Shown here piece after piece: positions 50,201 to 60,522 of a stretch of DNA of 64,000 nt. The translations under genes and the position numbers were made by a program. Each line of letters opens with the position of its first letter. Position 1 is the stretch's first letter. The notes beneath the pieces are model-generated. The model was not told the DNA's origin, made no database searches, and saw nothing but the letters and a program-made list of their open reading frames with translations. Where the stretch lies: NCBI GenBank assembly GCA_947568835.1, contig OX387602.1, forward strand, positions 3,938,570-4,002,569, written 5' to 3'. This DNA comes from Protonemura montana (Eukaryota; Arthropoda; Insecta; Plecoptera; Nemouridae).

Positions 50201-53200
50201 AAATTGTTATTTTCTCGCTTCTGGTACTCGTCTTAAACTTTTCTTTCAGTTGTGCTATTATCTCTGACCCATCACGGATGCTGTCCTTGCACTCCTCTGA
50301 AGATGTCAAATCTTCTTTGCTGATTTCTTCATTACTGGGAGATACTAGTTCCAATCTCTTCTTTACACCTTGTGTTATTTCGCTGAACTTTCTTTTCGAA
50401 TAAAACATAGATTTACCCTTTAGTTTGGTGGTATTAATAGGTGACACACCAAATGCAGCTAAAGACTGATTCACGGCATCTGCTTCACAGGGTATGTCCA
50501 CGAAAGGTAGGTCAAGTTCAGTGGATTTAGTTGGCGTTAGAACAGAAACGGTTGTTAGTTCCTTCAGCCTGAGCGAGAGCAGCTTACGGCAAGTTGAGCA
50601 TAATTTCTTTCCAGGGATGAGGTCGGCAATCTCCAAGTATTTCGTCCTGGATGCTGCATTAATTTCTCTTAACCCATTAACTTTCACTATTCCACAGTGA
50701 GCCTGAAACGGATCGCAGCATAACTTGTGGTGACAGCTATACAGACGAAGGAATTTCTTTTCATGTAAATGACACACGGTCTTCACATTATCACACTTAG
50801 TACGCAGAGCTAATGATAACTGCTGGTCACTATTGAAACTTTCAATGCTTTTAATCGCTAGATCTTCGATGGGTCCACATTCTTCTTCAAAGAACAGTCC
50901 AATTGAGCACATTATGAATCTCTAAATAAAAGGTGCTTGAGAGCAAATTAGCTTCTATCCTCATCAACATGAGGCCAGAGACTGATTGCTTTAGTCCAGA
51001 CAAGAAATTACCAAACTTTTTACTTGTAACCTGTTACAACTTGATCCATGATTCAGGAGCATGACAAACAATCTATAGTTGTATTCTAGGGAATACCATT
51101 TTAAGATTCTTGTAGATGCAAGTCCAGACAAGAAATGAACAAACTTTTGACTTCTATGAACTGTTTCAACTTGATCCATGATTTACAGGAATATGGCAAA
51201 CAATCGATTTGTATTGTAGAGAATAACATTTCAAGAACATGCAACTGTGCAAACAAAAATCAACTTTAATATAAAATATATGCCAGTGCTCTGATCACAA
51301 TAATTGTGATCAAAATGCTGTTCTACTGGCAAAAAGGCACTTTTTTATAGAAAAAATTTTTTTTCTTGGAAAGTGGTAAAACACCCATCTTGATTTTTGG
51401 AACACATGATCATATGTATGTTCTGTATATATAGAAAAAAAATCAGGCAAATCAAAAATGACTCATCAGCGATATGGTCATTTTGGAAAATGCAGATGTG
51501 TAAAATCACAATTAAATTCGTATTAACATATCGTCATTTTTGTTTCCATATTCAGGTAGGGTATGAAATTACCTTTCAGATGATTTTTTTCCCAGCTCTG
51601 TAGCTCCCATAGAACCCTAGATATTGCGTAGAAAGGGTGGTCACTACACGCCCGGGGGGCAAAATGACCCCAACTTCCCCCCCTTGTAATATCCGAACGG
51701 TTGGACCAAAAAAAAAAAAAAAAAAAAATAGCCCCTAAGTCAACAAACTTAACAAGTATACCAATTTTCATCAAAATCTGGGTCGGTCAAAGTGAAATTT
51801 AATTAAAAGTGAGTGATTACACATGGAATGACCCATGGATGTCATTTATAATCCCAATTTAACCTTGCATGATGCCTTTGTTACATGCATTTTGGAGTGA
51901 TATGGCATAATCATAAAGAATGATGCCCAACAATGCAAAACACCTGCAGGTCAGGTTTTGGACTTTATTTACATTTTTTTTGCTACCATAGCACGTAGTG
52001 AGATATCCAAGTAGGTAAGTCTCCACTCTGCGTGTTACTTTATTGCCAAGGGGCAAGTGTGCATACAGGTTGAATCCATAGCAACTCAGAATGGTAGGGT
52101 GGAGTGGTAACCAGTCCAACTTAGAGTCTAATTTGCTGTCCAAAATTTAACGAAGTCAGTATGTAGGTACCTTGTTTTATGCTATGTCTAATGGCGACAG
52201 AACACACTGAATTTTTATCCAGCCCTATGATGGGTGCAGCCCTTAGCCAGGTTTCATATGAATCAATGTTTACTTCCAGTTTCACAATAGACCAAACATC
52301 CTTGGACAGAAACTGTTGAAACGGTAGACGCCACTTAGACAACATCGGCAGTTTCTTACTGTCTGGAAACGCGTCCTCCCACATCTCCACCTCAATTCTT
52401 CCTGGCTGGCACACGCGATTGTATTTTCGCAAGAAATTCAGTGCAAGTGATCTGTCTTTTCCAGTAGATGTTTTAGGAGCAACTGATTCCATAAGTTCAT
52501 AGAGTACTAAATAGGTCTCATAAAAGTAAAAATTCACCTTGCTCATCAAAGACTCGAGCATTTCAAATATCATGCCCCGATTGCATGGTTTAAATTTGTC
52601 AATGATGGCTTTGCATTGTTGGACCACTTGTGCTTCGTTGTTCAATATTTTATAGGTAGTCAATCCTTCTGGGCTTTCACTTTGATGCACTTCTGGCTCC
52701 CAGCTCAAAATGAGTATCTTTATCAATGGCAGCATATGATCATTAACATCAAAATCAAATGCCTTACAAAATTCTTCGATAACGCAAAAATGCACTTGTT
52801 TGATGTGCATTAGAACGTTCAAGACCTGCTGTGGTGTATGGCTAATATTGAACGCTTCTTTTGCATCTACCCCTAGTTTCATCATCCGCTTTGCCCACAC
52901 ACATCGCAAGTGAAGTCGAGAAAATTTTTCATATTCTTCGTAACAATAATATCGGTGATAAAACGAAATGGCCAGGGTGGATATTGATTCAATATGCTTG
53001 ATGCTATGGTGGTATTTATCAGTCATGTCTTTCAGCCAGCCGTGCGCCTCGTGATGCGGTAGAGAAAAAAGAAGCGCAAGACCCAAGTCCGAGTCAAATT
53101 TACGTGACAAAAGTACTTTTAGCAAAAGTTTGTGAGCTGCGTTGTTCCAGAGAGAGTCCAACATCTTTGTAGACAGGGAAGTGTGGTGGTACAGAGAACG

Positions 53201-56200
53201 GATGATTGAGAGTCCTGTCAAATCATTATTTTCTCGGTGGAGCTTGGCAGTTACAGTTTCCACAATCTGTAACAAGAAAAAATGCATTTAATAAGATATT
53301 GCCAAGAAATAGTAGCAAGAGGGCAGTCTCGTTTCCATTTGTTCAAGGCACTAGTAGAGCACGTCGCTGTATGGGAAATTTACCTGTTTCGTTAATTCTT
53401 CTTCGTTTGCCATGTAGATATATTTCACTAACACCATAGCGCTCGATTTGTCGGCGAACACAGAGCGGTCAAAAAATATCGGGCTAAGTTTCCAATCCTT
53501 GTGCAGGTCAACTACTTGCGTCACCTTGTCGTCAATATTTCCCCGTGTCTGTGTCCAGCTATTCGACAAAGATGTGACCTTGCGAGACCATTCCCATAAC
53601 GTTACCCAGTCCTCAAGCACGCTGCTATTACTCAATCTGCAAGCATTAACTGCCACCTCTCCCACCATTTGAGCCACAGCGACATGTTCTGAACTCTTAC
53701 AAGAAGCCATCATTTGCTTCATCACATCTCTCATTTTCAATTCAATAGATAGTGACATTGTGTCCAGTGACTTGAGTGGAGTGGAAATAGCAACTGCTTT
53801 ATCTGTGAATCCATAATCAGTAGCTCTCTTCATTGATTCCAGGATGCCTTCTTCTGGCGGAAGCTTCAATAACATTGCCAACTCTCCAGGTTCACAGTGA
53901 GGTGCCTTATCACCAATATTGAGACGCGTTGTGATGTGTGATTGCAGCATTGTCCTACGATGTAACTCTGACCGATAATCTGATGTTGTCATATAAATGT
54001 GCACTTTGTCGTAAAGACGCTGTAGATTTATCAACTCGTTAATAGAATGATATGCAACTGGTAAATAATGGTCCATTTCACCACATCTTTTGTCAATTCT
54101 GTCAAGTCTGTTCTTGATTACAGTCAAAATTTCTGAATATTTCCCCAAGCCTAGTTTCCAATCCCAAAATTCAGAGCATGTAAATATTATTTTCCTCAAG
54201 CAACCATACAAAATTTTCGGTTTAGGCTCCAAAGAATCCAGCATTTTAAATGCTTTTTCTTCATTCCCTTGCTTAATCAAGTGATCAAACACATAAAAGT
54301 ATGTGTTGACCTCAAGGATTTCATCCTCCCCAGACAAGGTTAAGCAATCTTCTAGCATCCCTGGAAGATTCCTCTTAATGATATGCTTGATGTACATAAG
54401 CGTCAAAATGTCATCAAACTCGTCGTGGACATTATGCTTAATGTTGTACTTCTTCAACACAAGTTTGAGTGTAACAAGATTCTTTTGCTGACTAATCTTA
54501 TGAGCAAACGGATGGTTGAATGCGAGCCCTCGCTCTGCTAATTTCTCAATCGTATCGCTCCATGGCACAGGCGCTGCTTTCAATGCCAGGATTATGCCGC
54601 CTAGGAGTTGTTCGAGATTTTTCACGTACGATAGCAAAGTGGCCACAAGGAATTCCCAAGGTGCATAGTCTGATTGCTCTTTGTTGTTTGGTAGGACTTT
54701 AGATTCGATGTATTTATAGATGATCATATCCATGTCCAAATCCCATTCTTCGGCGTATTTTTCTAAGAAACAAGAAGCGAACTGGCCAAATCGCATTATG
54801 CTCACCTAAAACACAAGTTTTATATTCAAAAAGGTACATTACAAAATTTATATGATAATAAGGAAATCTTATAAAAATATTAGAATCATATGCACTTACA
54901 TTTTCTAATAGCATTTGAACAGCATAACTTTTGTCATCACTCATGAAAATATCCAAGGGTACTTTAGTGATGTGATAGTTGTCTTTCAGTGTTTTCAAAT
55001 GCGTTACAGCTTTTATTAATGAAATAAACTGTTGCAATGCTGAATCGGGTGTTGAGTATTGATTAAATAAGTTAAGATTCAAGTCCTTTTCCTTGCCAAC
55101 CTTCAGAAGATCTAAAACCTCTTGGGCACACTGAAAGCCACACTCTGGCCAGTCCTGTCTACTTGTCATAGATTTTATTATGTGCAAAATCCACAAAAGG
55201 ATATCTTCAAATATCTGAAATCAAAGTATTGTGTGTAAACCAGAGAACTTAAGAATGAGCAGAAATGAGATATCATACCACCGACATCTCTGTCTAGATT
55301 ATATGCGATAAACTCCTACTAACCTCTGGCATGTTGGACATCACAGTTGGTACAAACTGACGCAACCACCTCATCAGAGCTCGTACAGGGGTTCCATGGG
55401 AAATAGATCGAAGAAGTGACAAAGTGATTCGAGGAGTTAAGAAACATTTGATTTCAGAAAAATGCCTGGACCAAATAACTGACGCACGATGAAGCTCGCC
55501 CTGAAACGATGATCAATTATAAGACAAGATAGTTATCAACATCAAAGCTAGGATCCCAATAATAAAATCTTAGTCTCACCATTGACAAAAATCTTTTGCA
55601 TTCTTCAAGCAAATTTATTTTTGAAAATAATACCCAGGTGTCAAATTCCGATGACTCGTTCACAATCTCACAAGTCTCCAGTCGGCACTCCAGTGCATTT
55701 ACTTTAGAGGCAAGAGCAGATATCTTTTGATCCTTGGATGAAGACAGCCTTTTCTTGGCATACCTTAAAAGTTGCCGAACATGATTGATGTCGGGAACGG
55801 CAGCAGTGATGCAAAGTTCGCAAACAAAGCAATCGTCTGTTATTTTTTCTAGCGCTGTCAAGAGATTAGACATAGTAAGCTCGGCATCACTGGCATTCTG
55901 TTTCCTCGACCAAGGGCACAATTGACCAACATATCCCTTGGCTTGCCCTTTACACACTTCATCCATGTTCAGGTTGAAGACTTGAGCATACCTTTCTGCC
56001 TCTTCAAATTTATTCCTTCTTAGTAATCGATTAAATCTGTCAATTGGTGCACATTCAACTAGAGTTTTCAAGTGGATTGTGTCGGGAAATTTTTCACCAG
56101 AACATTGCAAGTACATGATTTCTTGTTGATCAGATGTCAAAAGAACCAAGCAAGACCTGGAGGGTACTTCCAGTCTTAGTTTCACTTCAAAAGTAAGTGC

Positions 56201-58464
56201 TGACATTAACAATAGCCAAGAGTGCTGATTTGTATCCGACTGTGTAAGCAAGAGAATGTCGTTATCTTTCTCAGCTGACTGTGGCATTGCGATGAAATCT
56301 TCAACTACTAAGTCTGTCCAAGATTGTAGCTGTATTAAGGTAATGGCACAAATCTTCAGCAAAGCTCCATCACTTGTTAGGGCCAGGATGAAAAGTTCAT
56401 CTTTTATAATCCGAATAATTTTGATGTTCTCGAGAGAACTGCTTTCAACGTACAAATCCGCAGGCATTGAAAAATCAGATTTTATCCCTATTCCTTTCCC
56501 ACCGAATGCAATTACACTCTCGTAATCCTTACAGCACACATCTATAGCTGTAACCGAAGAGCATACTACTTCAGAAGCTATTGGTACAAAGAATATTGAT
56601 TCTCGCAGTACTTTTAATTCATCAGTTGAGCTCCTACTTAAAGCAGATGAAATCCTCATCAAGTTTAAGTTAGGGCACCTGAAAAATAGAAGTAACTTTA
56701 TGAATAAAAAAAACACAAATTTAGTTTCTGTCATAAAATAAAGTGTTTTGTGATTCAAGCTTACACCTTACCTGAGTGTTTGACCATTAGAACATACTAG
56801 AGTAAGGTGCACCGTCTCATCTATAAGAGATTCGCAAAATATTTGTACAATCCTAACATCATCTTCATCTTCTAGCAAGACACTTCTAGAAAAATAAAAT
56901 GAAACAAATTGTAGTTGGCATATTTCGAGTTCGTTTGGAATTCACAGATGTTTTTGATAAAATATCAAGTAAAATATTTGAGGACATTTGGGTGAATCCT
57001 GCATTTTCAAGGAACAAAAATGTAGCAACAAAGAGTAAATATATTGTAAATGGTAAGAGAGTCAAAGGCTGGGAAATGAAGTGGGAAAGAGGAATGGGTA
57101 TAGAAGGAAACCATAGTTGAAAAGGCTGGTTGCAAAAGAAAAGTGTGTGAATTTGTAACATTTTGCATATCGTCTTGTTCACGAAGAATTCTACGTGCGA
57201 AAATGTCTCGGCAAAAACAAGCAGCAAAAATATAACAACTCTTCCCATCTTCCACAACTGTCCTTTTCAACTTCAGTAAGTTGAGTTTCCTTCTCTTCTC
57301 TTACTGATATGAAAATTGTGTAAACTTACGAAAACACATGTGTTCCTCCAGATGGAATATGAACGCAATGTATTTCAGGACCTTGAACAGCAATAAATAA
57401 ATACAACCCGTCTTTTGAAGTTTGAAAGCTTTCTATTGCTGAATCAAATGTTACGTGAAGAAGGACCTTGCTGCAACTCTGGTCCTTGAAAATGGTTACG
57501 GAGGCATCCACAGACAAGCAAACTCCCCCCCATTCATAGGTTTTTGCTTGTAGTTGTGGGTGTTTTGTTACCTAAACAGTAAGGATAAAAAGATCACATA
57601 CAAAAAATGCAAATTTTTGGGGATCCTGTGTTGTACTTTCAGTTTTTCTGCGGGTTTCAAAACGTGTATCTAAATACCTTTTCTCTAACAGCCAATAGCC
57701 ACATTATAATGGGAGTTGCTTTCAATTTTCATAAAGTATACTCAATAATCAGTGAATAAATCAAGGGAATTGTTGCAAAGAAATTATGTACCCATTGCAG
57801 TTAGTAAAAATAATTATCTGCCACTGAGAATAGAGTAATACTGAAGGTAAAATAAAATAATGTAATAATTATTATAATAATTATTATAAGCAAGCACGAA
57901 GACTGTATAATAAGTTGCCATTGAACGTAAGGAATGAAGAGTGCAGAATCAAATTCGCATGAGCACTTTAGAAATTCCTAACAAACGGAGAATTCTACGC
58001 GATAAAAGAGTTCATGGAGTGTATTATTAAACCAAGCTTCTTGTAAACGTCAAGCTTCTGAAAGAGTCTTACTTTAAACGTACTATGTATTGACATTGGC
58101 TATATAAACTTGTATTTATGATCAGTCTGAAATTGAATAAATAAATAAATAATTAAATAAATAATTTCGCATAAGCAGTCGCAAAGTTTTCAAGAAAGCA
58201 ATGTCGGGCGAGAGATTCGACGGTTAAGAATTTCCAGTCAATATCAAAAGGTCTGGTAAAACAATTAAGTACGATAAAATACGTTCTCTCAAATAAAAAT
58301 AAATCATGACATAATTAATTTTCAACGCCAACCTCTTCTCCAGCTTGGATGGAAGCTACGGTTGTTGCTTCAAACACAGATCCATTAGTTTCTGCAACAG
58401 ACCGTGTTCCAAAATTTGCTGTTTGATCTTCACTGTCAAATCCCAACAATATTTTGTCCCACAT
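44254..58464 (-). CDS. KNTC1: Kinetochore-associated protein ROD/KNTC1 (RZZ complex)
   Basis: ROD is the large subunit of the Rod-Zw10-Zwilch complex, which brings dynein and Mad1-Mad2 to unattached kinetochores for the spindle checkpoint. Fifteen exons in continuous phase give 2013 residues (human about 2209, fly about 2090): 58464-58333, 57571-57330, 56885-56772, 56678-55580, 55500-55324, 55214-54900, 54805-53384, 53266-52171, 47491-47345, 47159-46893, 46176-45804, 45415-45184, 45086-44784, 44458-44375, 44292-44254. Residues 1-370 fit the N-terminal beta-propeller; the conserved junction RLLRRNKFEEAERYAQVF follows near residue 380. The rest is alpha-solenoid, with family landmarks AAPVPWSDTIEKLAERGL, PKDLIIALYNDPSI and KAWHYLLQIPF. 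Intron 8 hosts a 4.1-kb DNA transposon and intron 1 a LINE fragment. No coding disruption is seen. Confidence 0.95.
47724..48200 (+). repeat. Left long terminal inverted repeat
   Basis: It matches 51350-51834 in inverse orientation with high identity, through poly-T near 47821-47841 to the AAGAAAAAAAA tract near 48181. Open frames within it (for example 47945-48151) recur in the other repeat and are not separate genes. Confidence 0.9.
48330..50912 (-). CDS. Putative DDD-type transposase of the intronic DNA transposon
   Basis: This 860-residue ORF fills the space between the two long inverted repeats and is the element's only gene. The N-terminal quarter holds a Cys/His-rich zinc-binding-like region (VCHLHEKKF, YSCHHKLCCDPFQAHC, KKLCSTC, residues about 46-160). 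A basic linker and a helix-turn-helix-like part (SWSIKRIMQEFNASNHLV) follow. The candidate catalytic core has D513 in VVGDFAENYSF, D597 in YFSDGAAAQYKN and D638 in HGKGPCDGVGGTVKR. A Glu run (EEGEEEEEEEEEE) near residue 750 comes from a CTT microsatellite at about 48650-48680. I recall similar unnamed proteins in repeat-rich invertebrate genomes, but not a firm family name. No frameshift or stop interrupts it. Confidence 0.8.
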   Translation of the reverse strand: MCSIGLFFEEECGPIEDLAIKSIESFNSDQQLSLALRTKCDNVKTVCHLHEKKFLRLYSCHHKLCCDPFQAHCGIVKVNGLREINAASRTKYLEIADLIPGKKLCSTCRKLLSLRLKELTTVSVLTPTKSTELDLPFVDIPCEADAVNQSLAAFGVSPINTTKLKGKSMFYSKRKFSEITQGVKKRLELVSPSNEEISKEDLTSSEECKDSIRDGSEIIAQLKEKFKTSTRSEKITILSVLPKSWSIKRIMQEFNASNHLVRKTKQLVKAQGILPSANQKAGKTLSPDCIQLIEEFYENDDVSRVMPGKKDFVSVKVGDNRVHRQKRLVLSNLSEVYRSFKDKYPDIKVGFSKFAELRPKHCVLAGAAGTHSVCVCTIHQNVKLMALGAKLPLLSDGTIKSYQHCLASLMCNPPLLNCFVGKCGNCPGTDELREWLEISFSENFIDSVTYKQWLSTDRCTLETITKPTDEFVDCFIEKCILLRNHDFIARQQAAFMQEKKANLKPGEVLVVGDFAENYSFVLQDAAQGYHWNNSQCTLHPFVCYFKPEDRDIQHLSYVVISDSLTHDTVTVHTFQKHLIRHLKQNISDVSHLIYFSDGAAAQYKNKKNFSNLCHHEVDFELTAEWHFFATSHGKGPCDGVGGTVKRNAARASLQKPYADQIMTPIDFYRWATENVWTVNFVFVANEEITANGIKLKERFKELKTIVGTRSFHAFYPKSLTSLHVKHFSLSEEINIVKIVEKNEEGEEEEEEEEEEATAAEIPEFEFKDVGSFITVAYNEDWWLACVLEKSSQSLELQVNFLHPHGPAPSYFYPSVQDKLIVAFADVLTLADPNTATGRTYFLSATDTNRATAGLIKYVPQ
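50994..51243. repeat. Diverged tandem duplication of about 128 bp inside the transposon
   Basis: GTCCAGACAAGAAAT begins at 50994 and again at 51122. The two copies share ACTTGATCCATGATT and ATGGCAAACAATC-like words but have many substitutions and small indels. The duplication lies just upstream of the transposase ORF, between it and the right inverted repeat. Confidence 0.8.
51350..51834 (-). repeat. Right long terminal inverted repeat
   Basis: Inverse partner of 47724-48200. It carries about 10-14 extra bases (TTTTAATTAAATTT-type) near 51792-51808 that the left copy lacks. Confidence 0.9.
57885..58166 (+). mobile_element. 3' remnant of a non-LTR retrotransposon in ROD intron 1
   Basis: Plus-strand translation near 57890 reads ARRLYNKLPLNVRNE, the characteristic C-terminal end of LINE polyproteins, then breaks by stop and frameshift before KFLTNGEFYAIKEFME. 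It ends in an AATAAATAAATAAAT tail near 58135-58166. It is a decayed, 5'-truncated copy lying opposite to ROD. Confidence 0.7.
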
Positions 58465-58599
58465 GTTGTGAACACTTATTTACTCATTCCAAGAGATGGT
58501 ATACTCTCTGACCACAAACACAATTTTAGTCTGCAAGACAGAGTCTTCAAAAGATGAAAACTAAGCGAGACAAAATAATATCAGGGCACAGCTGGGATG

Positions 58600-58664
58600 T
58601 TCCCGCGCTACCGTTATTCCCGCCTAATTCCATATTTCTGATTGGTAGCTGCTTTCCGCGAAAA
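58600..58664 (-). promoter_or_regulatory. Probable ROD promoter: E2F-like and CCAAT motifs
   Basis: About 135-200 bases upstream of the ROD start codon lie TTCCCGCGC (58600-58608), ATTCCCGCC (58616-58624), an inverted CCAAT box (ATTGG at 58641-58645) and TTTCCGCGAAAA (58653-58664). Clustered E2F-type and CCAAT sites are typical of cell-cycle-regulated promoters, which fits a mitotic checkpoint gene. Function is inferred from motifs only. Confidence 0.5.
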
Positions 58665-60522
58665 ATTAAAATAATTACAGAGATTCATTTTTTAAAGTAA
58701 AAGATAATACCGTATAATACCTTTAAACTAAACGATAGGATAACCAGATACTGTATAACACACTAGGTTCAAATTATATGTTTAGTTATAAATCATCATT
58801 ACATCGTATCATCATTAATGAAATCAATTTGATAACCAAAAGTAGACACGAATGGGTGATTGAATTTACAGGGGTTCCCTTTAATTATCATGCAATTACA
58901 AAATGGTGAGTTTAAAAACTGATAAATATATTGAATAGGCAGAATTATATCAAATTTGGGGTTCAAATCTCAAACCCTCTACCATTGTGCGTGAACAAAA
59001 GCGGTACGTTAAAAGTAAAGGCACGGCCACGGCGATGTGAAGGGCCGAAAAGTATGCGACAATATTGTGAAGTTGCTACATAATCCAATTTGATGAGGGA
59101 AAGTATCCCTGAAATTTTAACAAAATAGAAGCAGTCAGAGAAATTCCAACAAAAACAGAAAAAAAAAAACGCTAATGGAAACACTAATATTAATAGTGCA
59201 AGAACTAGGCTGGACATATCTTAGAAAAAATTAAAGGACCAAAATTAATCAACTATTTTTGGTATAAAAGGACAAATGGTGTTAATATTATCAATAATAT
59301 TAATTAAATAAATAAAATCCTCCACAGTAATAAAGGTTCAAAGAACTAACCACTTTTATTATAATTTTTGTACAATCAAAGAAAATGGAACAAAAAAATG
59401 CATCTATATCACTGTATTTAATTTAACAAAACAAACACGCACACACACACACACACAATTGGCCAGATGATTTGATACCTAGTTGGTAAGCCCTTGCGCA
59501 CAGCACCCGTGTTCTAAACTACTCAGAAAGAACCTGATCAACTAAGACATATGTCTTGGATTTGTCATAGTTTTGTGATATCTGACCAACAGTTTTTCGT
59601 AAAAGCCAGCAGGTGCGAGAGATTACAATTTATTAACCATAAGGCAATTGGCAAGAATCCGCTCTGAATGCAAGGAAAATTGCCTGTCTATAGTTATTAC
59701 TACGCAACTAGCAGCCAGTTAATATCGTGTTGAATATCTTGTGATGGTTAGTTCCCCAATCATTGCTCAACACAACTGTTCTGAGGAACTACAATAATGA
59801 AATTGAATGCAGATGGAGCTGTTAATAATTTGCCATTGAGGAAAGTTGAGTAAGATGTACTTAATTATGATAGATGATTTATCAAGAAAATATCTCACAA
59901 AATAACTCGAGTACAAAAGATTTGATGGGGAGTAACGAACCGGGGAGAGCAACCTACCGGTAAACTAGAAAAAGGGTTGCATGCATTTAAATTTCTAGTA
60001 ATGCTTCTTAATAATGGAAGCTGATACAGATGGTGATTTTTAAGCTGTGCACAGGACAGCTGCAGACACAAATTAAGCCAGAAATGAGATGAAGGTAGGA
60101 AATTGTAATATTTTGGTAAGAAGCTTTTCCAATTCTTCACTCCATCCAAAATTCACTTCTGTTAAACAAAGAAATATTATAATTAAGCTAATTCAAAACC
60201 ACAGTCAACGAAAAATAAATAGAAAAAAAACTCTAGAGATTGACGAAACTTTTTTTTATAGTAACTTGGTGTGGTACATAATACCAGTGATGAAAAATGA
60301 AGAGCAAGATTATGGTTAACGAGTACTAAGTAGTAACAATAGATTTTATAACAAAGCAAAAACACAAATAGAAAGTTGATTAACACATTTTGTACATTGG
60401 TATATTTTTGAGAAAAAAATAAGTATACAGCAAATGAAACCCTGTGACAGGTGGATACATACTTGTAAAAATATCACAATAACAACATAGAAACATTGTG
60501 AGACAATTGGGCACTACGCCAG
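58665..60522. other. Intergenic region between ROD and AGBL5
   Basis: AT-rich DNA with a CA-dinucleotide repeat at 59441-59456. No exon is supported. The right part, next to 60523, should hold the AGBL5 3' untranslated region. Confidence 0.5.
59441..59456. repeat. (AC)8 microsatellite
   Basis: Eight AC units preceded by an imperfect CACGC; a simple dinucleotide repeat in intergenic DNA. Confidence 0.85.

Larger units (their letters stand above)
47724..51834 (-). mobile_element. DNA transposon with long inverted repeats, Sola-like, in ROD intron 8
   Basis: The 4111-bp element starts GGGTCATTCCATGTGTAATC and ends with its inverse complement. It is flanked by ATGG on both sides (47720-47723 and 51835-51838), a 4-bp target duplication. 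The inverted repeats are about 480 bp long and differ only by a few substitutions and one indel near each tip, so the copy is probably young. One intact 860-codon ORF reads on the minus strand, the same strand as ROD. A 4-bp duplication, a GGG tip and a single DDD-type transposase suit the Sola superfamily (Sola2-like) as I remember it, but that assignment is an inference; it could belong to another or undescribed group. Confidence 0.85.
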
